NCBI GenBank assembly: GCA_900540405.1
Contig: UQFW01000001.1
Location: 1-62,962 of the forward strand
Direction of reading: 5' to 3'
Length of the DNA stretch: 62,962 bases
From: Candidatus Avelusimicrobium faecicola
GTDB lineage: Bacteria > Elusimicrobiota > Elusimicrobia > Elusimicrobiales > Elusimicrobiaceae
The notes beneath the pieces were generated by a model, which had not been told where the DNA came from, ran no database searches, and saw only the letters and a program-made list of their open reading frames with translations. Each line of letters begins with the position of its first letter. The first letter of the stretch is position 1. The translations under genes and the position numbers were made by a program. This document shows, in pieces, positions 26,108-33,868 of the stretch.

Positions 26108-26271
26108 GTATAAGGGGAAAATAGGTATCTGGCGGTGGAAAATTTTTTTCAAACAAAAAACCGCTTATTCTAGGCGCAAGCGAGGGAGGAATACTGTGGG
26201 CACTCGCGCGGCAGCGCGGAGGTATCCGACCAAGCGCGCAACAACGAATAAACGGTTTTTAGGAAGAAAAA

Positions 26272-26292
26272 TGGTGCCCAGTATAGAGATTG
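26272..26292 (-). repeat. Fragment of the tRNA-Val 3' end (att-like duplication)
   Basis: A 21-base copy of the last bases of tRNA-Val, including its CCA, with one mismatch (compare 26461-26481). It lies 189 bases from the tRNA in the same orientation; three preceding A residues also match. This is the pattern left by an element that integrated into a tRNA 3' end or by a partial duplication. No integrase is present. Confidence 0.6.
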
Positions 26293-26397
26293 GCCACAAG
26301 TCGCCTCGTTGACCCTCGGCGCTCGCGGCCCCGCCTCGCCATGCTCGCCTTTCGCGTTGCTCAAACTCGCATAAGGCTGCGGCTTTCAATCCCTAAC

Positions 26398-26419
26398 GCG
26401 GGCAAAGCAGTTTGCCCGC
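26398..26419. repeat. Perfect inverted repeat downstream of tRNA-Val
   Basis: GCGGGCAAA-GCAG-TTTGCCCGC, a 9-bp perfect hairpin just beyond the tRNA-Val terminator. A related hairpin sharing AAAGCAGTTTGCC lies in the same relative place after tRNA-Tyr (36550-36572). Confidence 0.6.
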
Positions 26420-26429
26420 TTACGGGCAC

Positions 26430-26455
26430 AAAAAAACCACCCTTTCGGGTGGTTT
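26430..26455 (-). terminator. Terminator of tRNA-Val
   Basis: On the minus strand AACCACCC-GAAA-GGGTGGTT followed by TTTTT, a few bases after the tRNA. Confidence 0.85.
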
Positions 26456-26460
26456 CTAAA

Positions 26461-26535
26461 TGGTGCCCAGTATAGGGATTGAACCTATGACCTTTCCCAT
26501 GTCAAGGGAACGCGCTACCGCTGCGCCAACTGGGC
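26461..26535 (-). tRNA. tRNA-Val (anticodon GAC), CCA encoded
   Basis: Complete cloverleaf: acceptor GCCCAGU/ACUGGGC, D arm GCGC/GCGC, anticodon stem UUCCC/GGGAA around loop UUGACAU (anticodon GAC, reading GUC and GUU), T arm AUAGG-UUCAAUC-CCUAU, discriminator A and encoded CCA. A TATAAT-type -10 box lies upstream at about 26560. Its 3' end is partly copied at 26272-26292. Confidence 0.96.
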
Positions 26536-26623
26536 TTAAATTTGTTTGACTACTTATTTATTATACAAAATAACCCGCCTTAAATAAAGAAAATCCTTTA
26601 TTGTCTGTCGTAAAGCGCACCGA

Positions 26624-26637
26624 AACGGCCGGCCGTT
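26624..26637. repeat. Perfect palindrome AACGGCCGGCCGTT
   Basis: A 14-base self-complementary sequence in the 280-base gap between tRNA-Val and ldh. Nothing else recognisable is in the gap apart from the tRNA promoter and the ldh terminator. Confidence 0.4.
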
Positions 26638-26756
26638 CCGCACACCCCACCCGCCAAAATCCGCTCCGCTCGTTTTGCCTGCGTTTATTTCATGTCGGAT
26701 AAAACGAACACAAAGAAACCCCCGGTATAGCCGGTGGCAAAAACACGACAATTAAA

Positions 26757-26790
26757 ATAACGCCCTCTTGCTTGCGTAAGAAGGCGTTAT
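26757..26790 (-). terminator. Terminator of the lactate dehydrogenase gene
   Basis: Arms AACGCC/GGCGTT and TCTT/AAGA, followed on the minus strand by a T-rich stretch. Confidence 0.75.
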
Positions 26791-26815
26791 CTATATTTGG
26801 TATCCCAACTTGGAT

Positions 26816-27772
26816 TTACAGTTCGTTTTGGGCGAGGACCTCTTTTAAGGTTTGGGCGGATTTTTGCAGGTCGGCCGTTTCCTGCGCGTTAATTTCCAGC
26901 GGAACGTGCGTTTCTACGCCGTTGCGGCCCACAATCGCCGGCATACTCAGCGCAATATCCGTAATGCCGTATTGGCCTTTCATCAGGGCGGAAATGGGCA
27001 GAATGGATTTCTCGTTGCGGACAATCGCTTCGCAAATGCGGCGCACCGCCATAGCAATCCCGTAATAAGTGGCTTTTTTGCGTTTGATAATTTCGTACGC
27101 GCTGTTTTTTACTTCGTCGGCAATACGTTTCATGGCTTCTTCGTGTTGGAAGTATCCGCGCATTTCGCAAAATTTGTTTAGTTTAATGCCGGACACGTTG
27201 GCACAGCTCCAAGCGGCAATTTCGCTATCGCCGTGTTCGCCGATGATAAACGCGTGTACACTGCGGCTGTCTACGTCCAAATGTTGGCCCAGGTTATATT
27301 TCAGGCGGGCGGTATCCAAAACGGTGCCGGAGCCGAACACGCGGTTAGCCGGCAAGCCGCTTAATTTAATGGCTACCGTGGTTAAAATATCCACCGGGTT
27401 GGCTACCACCAGTAAAATCCCTTTGAAATTAATTTTTTTAATTTCCGGCAAGATGGACTTAAAAATAGCAATATTCTTTTTGACGAGGTCCAACCGGGTT
27501 TCGCCGGGTTTTTGGTTGGCGCCTGCGGTAATTACAATCAGGCCGGCATCTTTCAGATTTTCGTAATCTCCGGCGTAAATTTTCATCGGTTTGGCAAACG
27601 GCAGGCCGTGGCTGATGTCCAGCGCTTCGCCTTCGGCGCGGGCCTTGTCGGCATCTATCAGTACCATTTCGGTAAACATCCCGCTCTGCATTAAGCTAAA
27701 CGCTGTGGACGAGCCCACAAAGCCGCAGCCGATAATGCCAATTTTACTAAAATTAATATAATTTGTTTCCAT
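26816..27772 (-). CDS. ldh: L-lactate dehydrogenase
   Basis: 318 residues. NAD-binding GCGFVGSS (16-23), the substrate loop NQKPGETR with Gln rather than Arg before KPGETR (lactate, not malate, specificity), the catalytic Asp/Arg region LDTARLKY, and the catalytic His in IIGEHGDSE. It reduces pyruvate to L-lactate and regenerates NAD+ in fermentation. GGGGGAAGG precedes the ATG; a TATAAT box lies at 27813-27818. Single-gene unit behind dnaE on the same strand. Confidence 0.93.
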   Translation of the reverse strand: METNYINFSKIGIIGCGFVGSSTAFSLMQSGMFTEMVLIDADKARAEGEALDISHGLPFAKPMKIYAGDYENLKDAGLIVITAGANQKPGETRLDLVKKNIAIFKSILPEIKKINFKGILLVVANPVDILTTVAIKLSGLPANRVFGSGTVLDTARLKYNLGQHLDVDSRSVHAFIIGEHGDSEIAAWSCANVSGIKLNKFCEMRGYFQHEEAMKRIADEVKNSAYEIIKRKKATYYGIAMAVRRICEAIVRNEKSILPISALMKGQYGITDIALSMPAIVGRNGVETHVPLEINAQETADLQKSAQTLKEVLAQNEL

Positions 27773-27812
27773 ACTTTTCCTTCCCCCTTGGGGTGTTTGG
27801 CCCCTCTATACT

Positions 27813-27818
27813 ATTATA
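27813..27818 (-). promoter_or_regulatory. -10 box (TATAAT) of ldh
   Basis: Perfect TATAAT on the minus strand about 40 bases before the ldh ATG; no clear -35. The hairpin AATCCG/CGGATT just upstream may end dnaE transcription. Confidence 0.5.
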
Positions 27819-27862
27819 TAAAATCCGTTTGGGGCGGATTAGGCCGAAAACAGATTAGGCCC

Positions 27863-30800
27863 TTACTTAAAACGCCAACTGGTGCCTAGCGTGTTTTCTA
27901 TAAATTCCAACAAGGCCCGGTGCAGAAAAATAGATTTGTGCGTGCGCACCAATAATTTTTTCGTCGGGTCGGCCTTGGTGGGTACTTCCAAAAATACTTG
28001 TGTGGTGCCTTTGGTCATATCCAAATAAGTGCTTAATTTTTGCAGTTGGTCTTTGGTATATTTGGGCGGAAGCTCCACAATAAATTCTTTGGCGGCGGTG
28101 GCTAAAACGTCCGTCACACTGCCCACGCTTTGCAGGGTCAGTTCGCACCGGGCGCTTTCGTCGTCCACGTTAATCTTGCCGGAAAAATTCAAAATAGCAT
28201 TGGGGCCTAATTTGTGCCCGAATTCCTCAAAAGTGCGCGCAAACGCATTGACGGGGAGCGAGCCGGTGCAGTCTTCTATCACAAATTGGGCCCATTCCTT
28301 TTTTTGTTTATTTTGGCGCTTTTTGAACAGCGTAATAATGCCCAGTACATTTAAGTTGCCGGTGGCTTTGCCGTCCAAAATATCCCGGATAGGCGTGGCA
28401 TGCAGTTGGGCCAAATGCTCTTGGTATTTGGCCATGGGGTGCCCGCTGAAATACAGGCCCAGCACTTCTTTTTCAAAGTTGAGCAGTTCGCTTTGGGTGA
28501 GCGGGTGGACGCGCTGTTTGGTTTGCGGTTGTTTGACGCTTAACATCGTGCCGAAGTCGTCCCCGAATAAGCTGGCTGTGTTGTTGGCTTGCTTTTCTTT
28601 AGCTACCAAATGGGCGGTATCTACGGCTTGGTCTATCCCGGCCAGCAAAATCGCGCGGGCTTCTTTGGGGTCTTTGTCCGGCAGTAAACTATCCAGTGCG
28701 CCCGCTTTGGTTAAACTTTCAATGGTTTTTTTGTTGGCTTGGAAAATATCAATCCGGCTGCAAAGTTCGTCTAACGATTTATACGGCCCGTCTTTTTCCC
28801 GCTCTGCCACAATGGATTTACACCCCTCGGAGCCGGCGCTTTTAATGGCTTCCAACGCAAAGCGGATACACTCTTTGCCGTCTTTGGTTTCTACGGAGAA
28901 CTCCGGCTGGGAGGCATTTACATCCGGCGGCAGAATTTCAAAACCCATTTTTTTGGATTCTTCCAAATAGGTGACGATTTTGTTTTCTTTATCGTCGGAG
29001 CCAATCGCGTTGTGGCCGATTTCGTTCGTCAGCGCGGCGCACATAAATTCTATGGGGTAGTTGGCCTTTAGGTAGGCCGTCTGGTACGAAACCAACCCGT
29101 ATGCAAACGAGTGCGATTTGTTGAAGCCGTATCCGGCAAAGGCTTTCATCTGCTCGTAAATATGGGAGGCAACTTTTTCGGAAATATTATTGGCTTTGCA
29201 CCCTTCCACAAATTTCTTGCCGAATTTTTCCATAACGTCCAGTTTCTTTTTACCCATGGCTTTGCGCAGGGTGTCGGCCTCGCCGGGGGTAAACCCGCCC
29301 AGCGTTTTGGAAATTTGCATGATTTGTTCCTGGTATACCATACAGCCGTAAGTGTCTTTTAATACGGATTCCAAAAGCGGGGTTTCGTACTTGATTTGTT
29401 CCTGCCCGTTTTTGCGGCGCACGAACATATCCATCATGCCGGATTCCATCGGCCCGGGGCGGTACAAGGCCACCAAGGCGGAAACGTCGCTGAATTGGGA
29501 GGGCTGCAACTTTTTAATTAAGTCGCGCATGCCGCCGCTTTCTAACTGGAAAATACCCAGCGTTTTGCAACTGGAGAGCAGGTCATACGTTTTTTTGTCG
29601 TCCAGCGGGATTTCGTTAATATCAAATTTGGGGTCATGGCGTTTGCGAATCATCTTTTCCGCATTATCAATAACGGTTAAGGTGCGCAGACCCAAAAAGT
29701 CCATTTTTAATAAGCCTAAATTGGAACACGGCTCCCCTTCAAACTGGGTGGTAATGGAATCGCGCGCCCCGCGGGAAAGCGGCACATATTCGGACACCGC
29801 GTCTTTGGTAATCAGCACCCCGGCGGCGTGGATACCCGTATGGCGTTTGAGGCCCTCCAACTTATGGGCCATATCAAACAGGCGTTTGCTTTGGGGGTTG
29901 GTGTCAATTTCTTTTTTAAGCTCGTTGATTTCCAAGGCTTTATCCAGGGTCATTTTGGGGTCGTTGGGAATCATTTTGGCAATACGGTTGGCCTCGGCTA
30001 CCGGTATGCTCATGGCGCGGGCGACGTCTTTTAAGGCCAGTTTGGCTTTCATGGTACCAAAGGTAATAATTTGGGAAACGCGGTCATGCCCGTATTTGCC
30101 GCGCACATAGTCAATCACGCGCCCGCGGCCCGCGTCCGACATATCAATATCCAAGTCCGGCATGCTTACGCGGTCCGGGTTCAAAAAGCGTTCAAACAGC
30201 AGTTTGTTTTTGATAGGGTCCACGCGCGTAATATCCATACTGTACGCCACCAAAGAACCGGCGCCGGAGCCGCGCCCCGGGCCTATGGGAATATCGTTCG
30301 CGCGGGCCCAGTTGATAAAGTCCTGCACAATCAGGAAGTAGCAGTCAAACCCCATGGTAATAATTACATTAAATTCAAATTCCAACTGTTTCCAATAGTC
30401 GTCCGGCACGTTGCCGTGCATTTTTTTAACCAGCCCTTTGCGGCAAATATCCTTAAAATATTCGGCCGAGTTGGGGAACTCTTTGGGGATTTCAAAATTC
30501 GGCAAAATAAAGCCGTGTTTGGGGAATTCCAAATTGCACTTTTCCGCAATTTCCAGCGTGTTGGCGCAGGCTTCGGGCGTGTGGGCAAACAGCGCGCACA
30601 TTTCTTCCGGCGTTTTGAAATACAGCTCGTGCGACATTTGCAGGCGGTCCGGGTCGTTTAAGGTTTTGTTGGTGGCTACGCAAACGGCTACGTCGTGGGC
30701 TTCCCAATCTTCTTTTTTCTCGTAGTGGCAGTCGTTCGTGGCCACAACGGGTATGCCCGTCATTTTGGCAATATCTTTTAAGATGGGTAAAGATTCCACT

Positions 30801-31360
30801 TCTTCTTTAATGCCGTGGTCCATCAGCTCAATGTAATAATTGCCCTTGCCGAAAATATCCTCGTACTCTTTGGCCAGCGCGCAACATTGTTCAAAAGTTT
30901 TGGTGCGGGTGTATTCGGATAAAAAGCCTTTTAAGCAGCCGGAGAGGCAGAGTAGCCCGCCCGCGTGTTTGGCTAAAATTTCTTTATCTATGCGGGGTTT
31001 GTGGTAAAAGCCGTCCACCCACGCCAGCGAATTGAGCTTCATTAAATTGAGGTAGCCCTCGTGGTTGCGGGCCAGCAGGGTTAAGTGGCCGCGGTATTCG
31101 TTGGGGTCTTTTTCGGTATATTTACCGTTGGTGATGTAAAACTCGCACCCGACAATCGGCTTTAGGCCAATAGAGCGCGCGGTATCGTAAAAATCCAACG
31201 CGCCGTACATATTGCCGTGGTCGGTCAGGCCCATGGCTTTAATGCCCTGTTCCACTAAACTTTTTAGAAAGGGGGACGGTTTGTGGCTTTCCGAAATGCG
31301 CAACATTCCGTCTAAAAGGGAGTAATCGCTATGATTATGTAATTGGACAAATTCAGCCAT
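27863..31360 (-). CDS. dnaE: DNA polymerase III alpha subunit
   Basis: 1165 residues, DnaE-type. N-terminal PHP domain (VQLHNHSDYSLLDG; TDHGNMYG), palm with catalytic acidic residues (PDLDIDMSD) and the GRGSGAGSLV motif, fingers with YQEQIMQI, a helix-hairpin-helix region and a C-terminal OB fold followed by a tail. It is the replicative polymerase catalytic subunit. The PHP motifs are largely intact, so proofreading or phosphatase activity there is possible. No separate epsilon subunit is seen nearby. Confidence 0.97.
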   Translation of the reverse strand: MAEFVQLHNHSDYSLLDGMLRISESHKPSPFLKSLVEQGIKAMGLTDHGNMYGALDFYDTARSIGLKPIVGCEFYITNGKYTEKDPNEYRGHLTLLARNHEGYLNLMKLNSLAWVDGFYHKPRIDKEILAKHAGGLLCLSGCLKGFLSEYTRTKTFEQCCALAKEYEDIFGKGNYYIELMDHGIKEEVESLPILKDIAKMTGIPVVATNDCHYEKKEDWEAHDVAVCVATNKTLNDPDRLQMSHELYFKTPEEMCALFAHTPEACANTLEIAEKCNLEFPKHGFILPNFEIPKEFPNSAEYFKDICRKGLVKKMHGNVPDDYWKQLEFEFNVIITMGFDCYFLIVQDFINWARANDIPIGPGRGSGAGSLVAYSMDITRVDPIKNKLLFERFLNPDRVSMPDLDIDMSDAGRGRVIDYVRGKYGHDRVSQIITFGTMKAKLALKDVARAMSIPVAEANRIAKMIPNDPKMTLDKALEINELKKEIDTNPQSKRLFDMAHKLEGLKRHTGIHAAGVLITKDAVSEYVPLSRGARDSITTQFEGEPCSNLGLLKMDFLGLRTLTVIDNAEKMIRKRHDPKFDINEIPLDDKKTYDLLSSCKTLGIFQLESGGMRDLIKKLQPSQFSDVSALVALYRPGPMESGMMDMFVRRKNGQEQIKYETPLLESVLKDTYGCMVYQEQIMQISKTLGGFTPGEADTLRKAMGKKKLDVMEKFGKKFVEGCKANNISEKVASHIYEQMKAFAGYGFNKSHSFAYGLVSYQTAYLKANYPIEFMCAALTNEIGHNAIGSDDKENKIVTYLEESKKMGFEILPPDVNASQPEFSVETKDGKECIRFALEAIKSAGSEGCKSIVAEREKDGPYKSLDELCSRIDIFQANKKTIESLTKAGALDSLLPDKDPKEARAILLAGIDQAVDTAHLVAKEKQANNTASLFGDDFGTMLSVKQPQTKQRVHPLTQSELLNFEKEVLGLYFSGHPMAKYQEHLAQLHATPIRDILDGKATGNLNVLGIITLFKKRQNKQKKEWAQFVIEDCTGSLPVNAFARTFEEFGHKLGPNAILNFSGKINVDDESARCELTLQSVGSVTDVLATAAKEFIVELPPKYTKDQLQKLSTYLDMTKGTTQVFLEVPTKADPTKKLLVRTHKSIFLHRALLEFIENTLGTSWRFK

Positions 31361-31445
31361 GTAAACATCCTTTGGGTATTGCCGGCGCGGCGTGTGCGGG
31401 GCTTGAGCGGCCCCTGCCGGGCCAAAATTTTATAAGATTATCTAT

Positions 31446-31988
31446 ATGAAACATTATAGTAAATTAAAAGAAACAAAAATTTCCTCCAAAACCTTGTACG
31501 AAGGCATTTTGAATGTAAAGTTGGATGAGGTGCGCCTGATTAACGGCAAAACCTCCAACCGCCTGTATTTTGACCACCGCGGCGCCAGCGGCATTTTGCC
31601 GGTGGAAGACGGCAACGTGTATTTGGTGCAACAATTCCGCTACCCGATTGGGCAAACCACCTGGGAAATCCCCGCCGGAAAACGGGAAGAAAACCAAACT
31701 TTTTTAATGTGCGCGGAAGCGGAACTGAAACAAGAAACCGGGCTGACGGCCCAACACTTGCAGGAAATTATGGTTTTCCACCCGTGTAATGCGTTTTCCA
31801 ACGAAGTGCAACACCTGTATTTGGCTACCGGCCTGACCCGCGGGGAAGACCAGCCGGACGAAGACGAATTTTTGAATCTTAAAAAATTCCCGCTGGAAGA
31901 AGCCTACCAAATGATAGCCGACGGCCGCATTACCGATGCCAAAACTATCATTACCTTACAGTGGTATCAGTTGCACGCAAATAAATAG
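31446..31988 (+). CDS. Nudix hydrolase, ADP-ribose-pyrophosphatase type with an altered Nudix box
   Basis: 180 residues with the NudF-like layout: an N-terminal strand domain (KLDEVRLINGKTSNR), the core strand VEDGNVYLVQQFRYPIGQTTWEIPAG, then the Nudix helix. The Nudix box GKREENQTFLMCAEAELKQE.. departs from G-x5-E-x7-REUxEExGU at three positions: Glu7 is Gln, Arg15 is Ala and Glu19 is Gln. Glu16 and Glu20 remain, so weak or changed activity is possible. It would split ADP-ribose or related nucleotide sugars. It is divergent from dnaE. Confidence 0.82.
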   Translation: MKHYSKLKETKISSKTLYEGILNVKLDEVRLINGKTSNRLYFDHRGASGILPVEDGNVYLVQQFRYPIGQTTWEIPAGKREENQTFLMCAEAELKQETGLTAQHLQEIMVFHPCNAFSNEVQHLYLATGLTRGEDQPDEDEFLNLKKFPLEEAYQMIADGRITDAKTIITLQWYQLHANK

Positions 31989-32012
31989 AAAAGGGCCTTA
32001 AAATGCCCTTTT

Positions 32013-32498
32013 TTAGCGGAATTGTTTGGATTTGGTGCCGCCGTCATAACGGTAGGCCAGTTTGCGTTTTAACAGTTCTTGGGCCAGGTTTTGGCCGTTT
32101 ACGTCCACGTCACACAACAGGCGGAAGTATTTATCCCGCCCGCAGTTGGATAAATTAACCTCCCCGCGCGATAAAAAATCTTTCGTAAACGCTTTGGCTT
32201 TTTGCGCCAGGCGTTTTTCCCGCTCGGTTTTGCCTTTTATTTCCGGGCAGTCTATGCCGCGCACGCGCACCGGCACTTTTTCACAAAATACACTCATAGA
32301 ACAATTTAAGTTTATTTTGAAGGTGTCCCCGTCGTACACACTGGCTATTTGGGCGTTTTCAAACGTATCGCCCTCCACTTGGCTGACGGGTTTGCCCGTT
32401 TGTTGGAAAACCGCCAGCGCGGCGGCAATAAGCGCCGTCACCCACCAGGGGGCTTTGGAAGAACGGCGGCTTGTTTTGCGTTTTCTTCTGGGAGCCAT
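32013..32498 (-). CDS. Membrane-anchored staphylococcal-nuclease-like (SNase) protein
   Basis: 161 residues. A basic N-terminus (RRKRKTSRR) and one hydrophobic segment (about 18-35) suggest a signal anchor or uncleaved export signal. The OB-fold SNase domain follows: YDGDTFKI, VRVRGIDCPEIKG (equivalents of Arg35, Asp40 and Glu43) and GRDKYFRLL (Arg87). Catalytic residues are present, so it should cleave DNA or RNA in the envelope. Last gene of a three-gene minus-strand operon; it starts two bases after the lipid-kinase stop. Confidence 0.85.
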   Translation of the reverse strand: MAPRRKRKTSRRSSKAPWWVTALIAAALAVFQQTGKPVSQVEGDTFENAQIASVYDGDTFKINLNCSMSVFCEKVPVRVRGIDCPEIKGKTEREKRLAQKAKAFTKDFLSRGEVNLSNCGRDKYFRLLCDVDVNGQNLAQELLKRKLAYRYDGGTKSKQFR

Positions 32499-32500
32499 AA

Positions 32501-33370
32501 TTAAGGAATCAGCACGTTTAAGGCCGCGGGCAAAATTTTAATTTCCAGTTGGTCCTGCGTTTTTTTGGGTTCGCCGTCCAAATGGTAAATAATTTCGCCC
32601 GGTTGGCGTAAAAGAACGTGTTTTACGCGGGTGGTGTCCGTCACGCCCAAATGGGTTGAATCATCCGTAAAAAAAGTAGGCGCGGCGGCCAGTAATTTTA
32701 ATTTATGGACGTTTTTTATTACAACCTTTTCCAACCAGCCGTCCGTCAGGCTGGCCTGCGGCGCAATTTTGAAGTTGCTGCCGTATTGCGTACCGTTGGC
32801 AAACGTCACGGAAAGCGGGCGGAGTGTTTCCCGGCGGCCGTCGTATTCCAACTGCATTTCTTGGGGTTGGTAAGTAAACGCATCTTTGGCGCCTAACTTA
32901 AAATACGGCCACATGCCCCGTTTGCCGGTTTTGCCGTATTGCATAAAATCGTACGCAATTTGGGCCTCTATGCCCACCCCCGCTAAATTGAGGAATAACT
33001 CCCCATTGGCTTGCCCCACATCACAACGCACCGTTTTGGCTTTTTGCAGACAAAAAACGGCTTCTTGCAAGTGGAGCGGCATACGCAGTTCGCGCGCGAA
33101 ACCGTTGCCGCTTCCGCCGGGAATCACCCCCAACGCCGTGGGCGTGTTTACCAGGGCTTGGGCGGTTTCGTTAATGGTGCCGTCACCGCCCACGGCCACT
33201 ACGGCTTCGTACTGTTGGCTGACGGCTTTGGCGGCCAGTTCGGTGGCGTGGCGCGGGCCGGTTGTCAGGGCCCAGGCGGCCTGCGGAAAGTTTAATTTAA
33301 TGCAGTTGACTATATCTTGCGGGTCGCGCCCTTTGCCGCTTTTGGGGTTAATAATAAATAAAATTTTCAT
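32501..33370 (-). CDS. Diacylglycerol/lipid kinase of the DAGK-catalytic family (YegS/DgkB-like)
   Basis: 289 residues. NPKSGKG near the N-terminus, the nucleotide site VGGDGTINE (about 60-68) and PGGSGNGFAREL are diagnostic, followed by the beta-sandwich lipid-binding domain. It phosphorylates a lipid such as diacylglycerol, probably recycling it into phospholipid synthesis. The ATG overlaps the preceding small membrane protein gene by four bases. Confidence 0.9.
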   Translation of the reverse strand: MKILFIINPKSGKGRDPQDIVNCIKLNFPQAAWALTTGPRHATELAAKAVSQQYEAVVAVGGDGTINETAQALVNTPTALGVIPGGSGNGFARELRMPLHLQEAVFCLQKAKTVRCDVGQANGELFLNLAGVGIEAQIAYDFMQYGKTGKRGMWPYFKLGAKDAFTYQPQEMQLEYDGRRETLRPLSVTFANGTQYGSNFKIAPQASLTDGWLEKVVIKNVHKLKLLAAAPTFFTDDSTHLGVTDTTRVKHVLLRQPGEIIYHLDGEPKKTQDQLEIKILPAALNVLIP

Positions 33371-33717
33371 AGTTTTTTAAGGGTTTTTAGGTCGTCTTTG
33401 TCGGTCAGGTCCAGTTGGCTTAACGCATCATAAATGCGCTCGGTCTTTAATAAATGGATGCCCAAATGGCCCACGCGCGCCCCTACGGAGGCAAAAAATA
33501 ACATCAAAACGGCAAATAACGCCGTATTGGCCAGCGTATTAATGCCGTCTGCAGGCACGGTGACGGTGCCTTGCGGGGCCTGGACGGTAATATCACGCAT
33601 ATTTACAATATGGGGTACCGGGGATACCCGGACGAATGTTTTATACATTCCGTTCCCCGCAAAAAAGATTAAAAACAGCCCGGCGCATAATAATAAATAA
33701 CCTAATATTTTGTGCAT
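33367..33717 (-). CDS. Small two-helix membrane protein
   Basis: 116 residues. TM1 about residues 5-24 (GYLLLCAGLFLIFFAG), an extracytoplasmic stretch with Val/Pro-rich strands (about 30-60), TM2 about 62-84, and a short charged C-terminal tail (LDLTDKDDLKTLKKL). Unknown function. Translation is coupled to the lipid kinase, suggesting an envelope-lipid context. Confidence 0.75.
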   Translation of the reverse strand: MHKILGYLLLCAGLFLIFFAGNGMYKTFVRVSPVPHIVNMRDITVQAPQGTVTVPADGINTLANTALFAVLMLFFASVGARVGHLGIHLLKTERIYDALSQLDLTDKDDLKTLKKL

Positions 33718-33868
33718 AAAATTCCTCTTAAAAAATTATAACAAATGGCGCAAACCGCCCGCGCGTGCGGCGTTTTGCCCGTGCTTAAACGCGCCGCAGG
33801 GCAGAGCCGCCCCTGTATTTGATATACTTTAATTATACAGTTTATAGAGGTACTATCAGGTTATTATT

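Noticed and set aside
26165-26389. 74-residue minus-strand ORF between the repeats and tRNA-Val
   Set aside because: No ribosome binding site, an Arg/Ala/Gly-rich translation typical of spurious frames, and it runs through the tRNA-end fragment.
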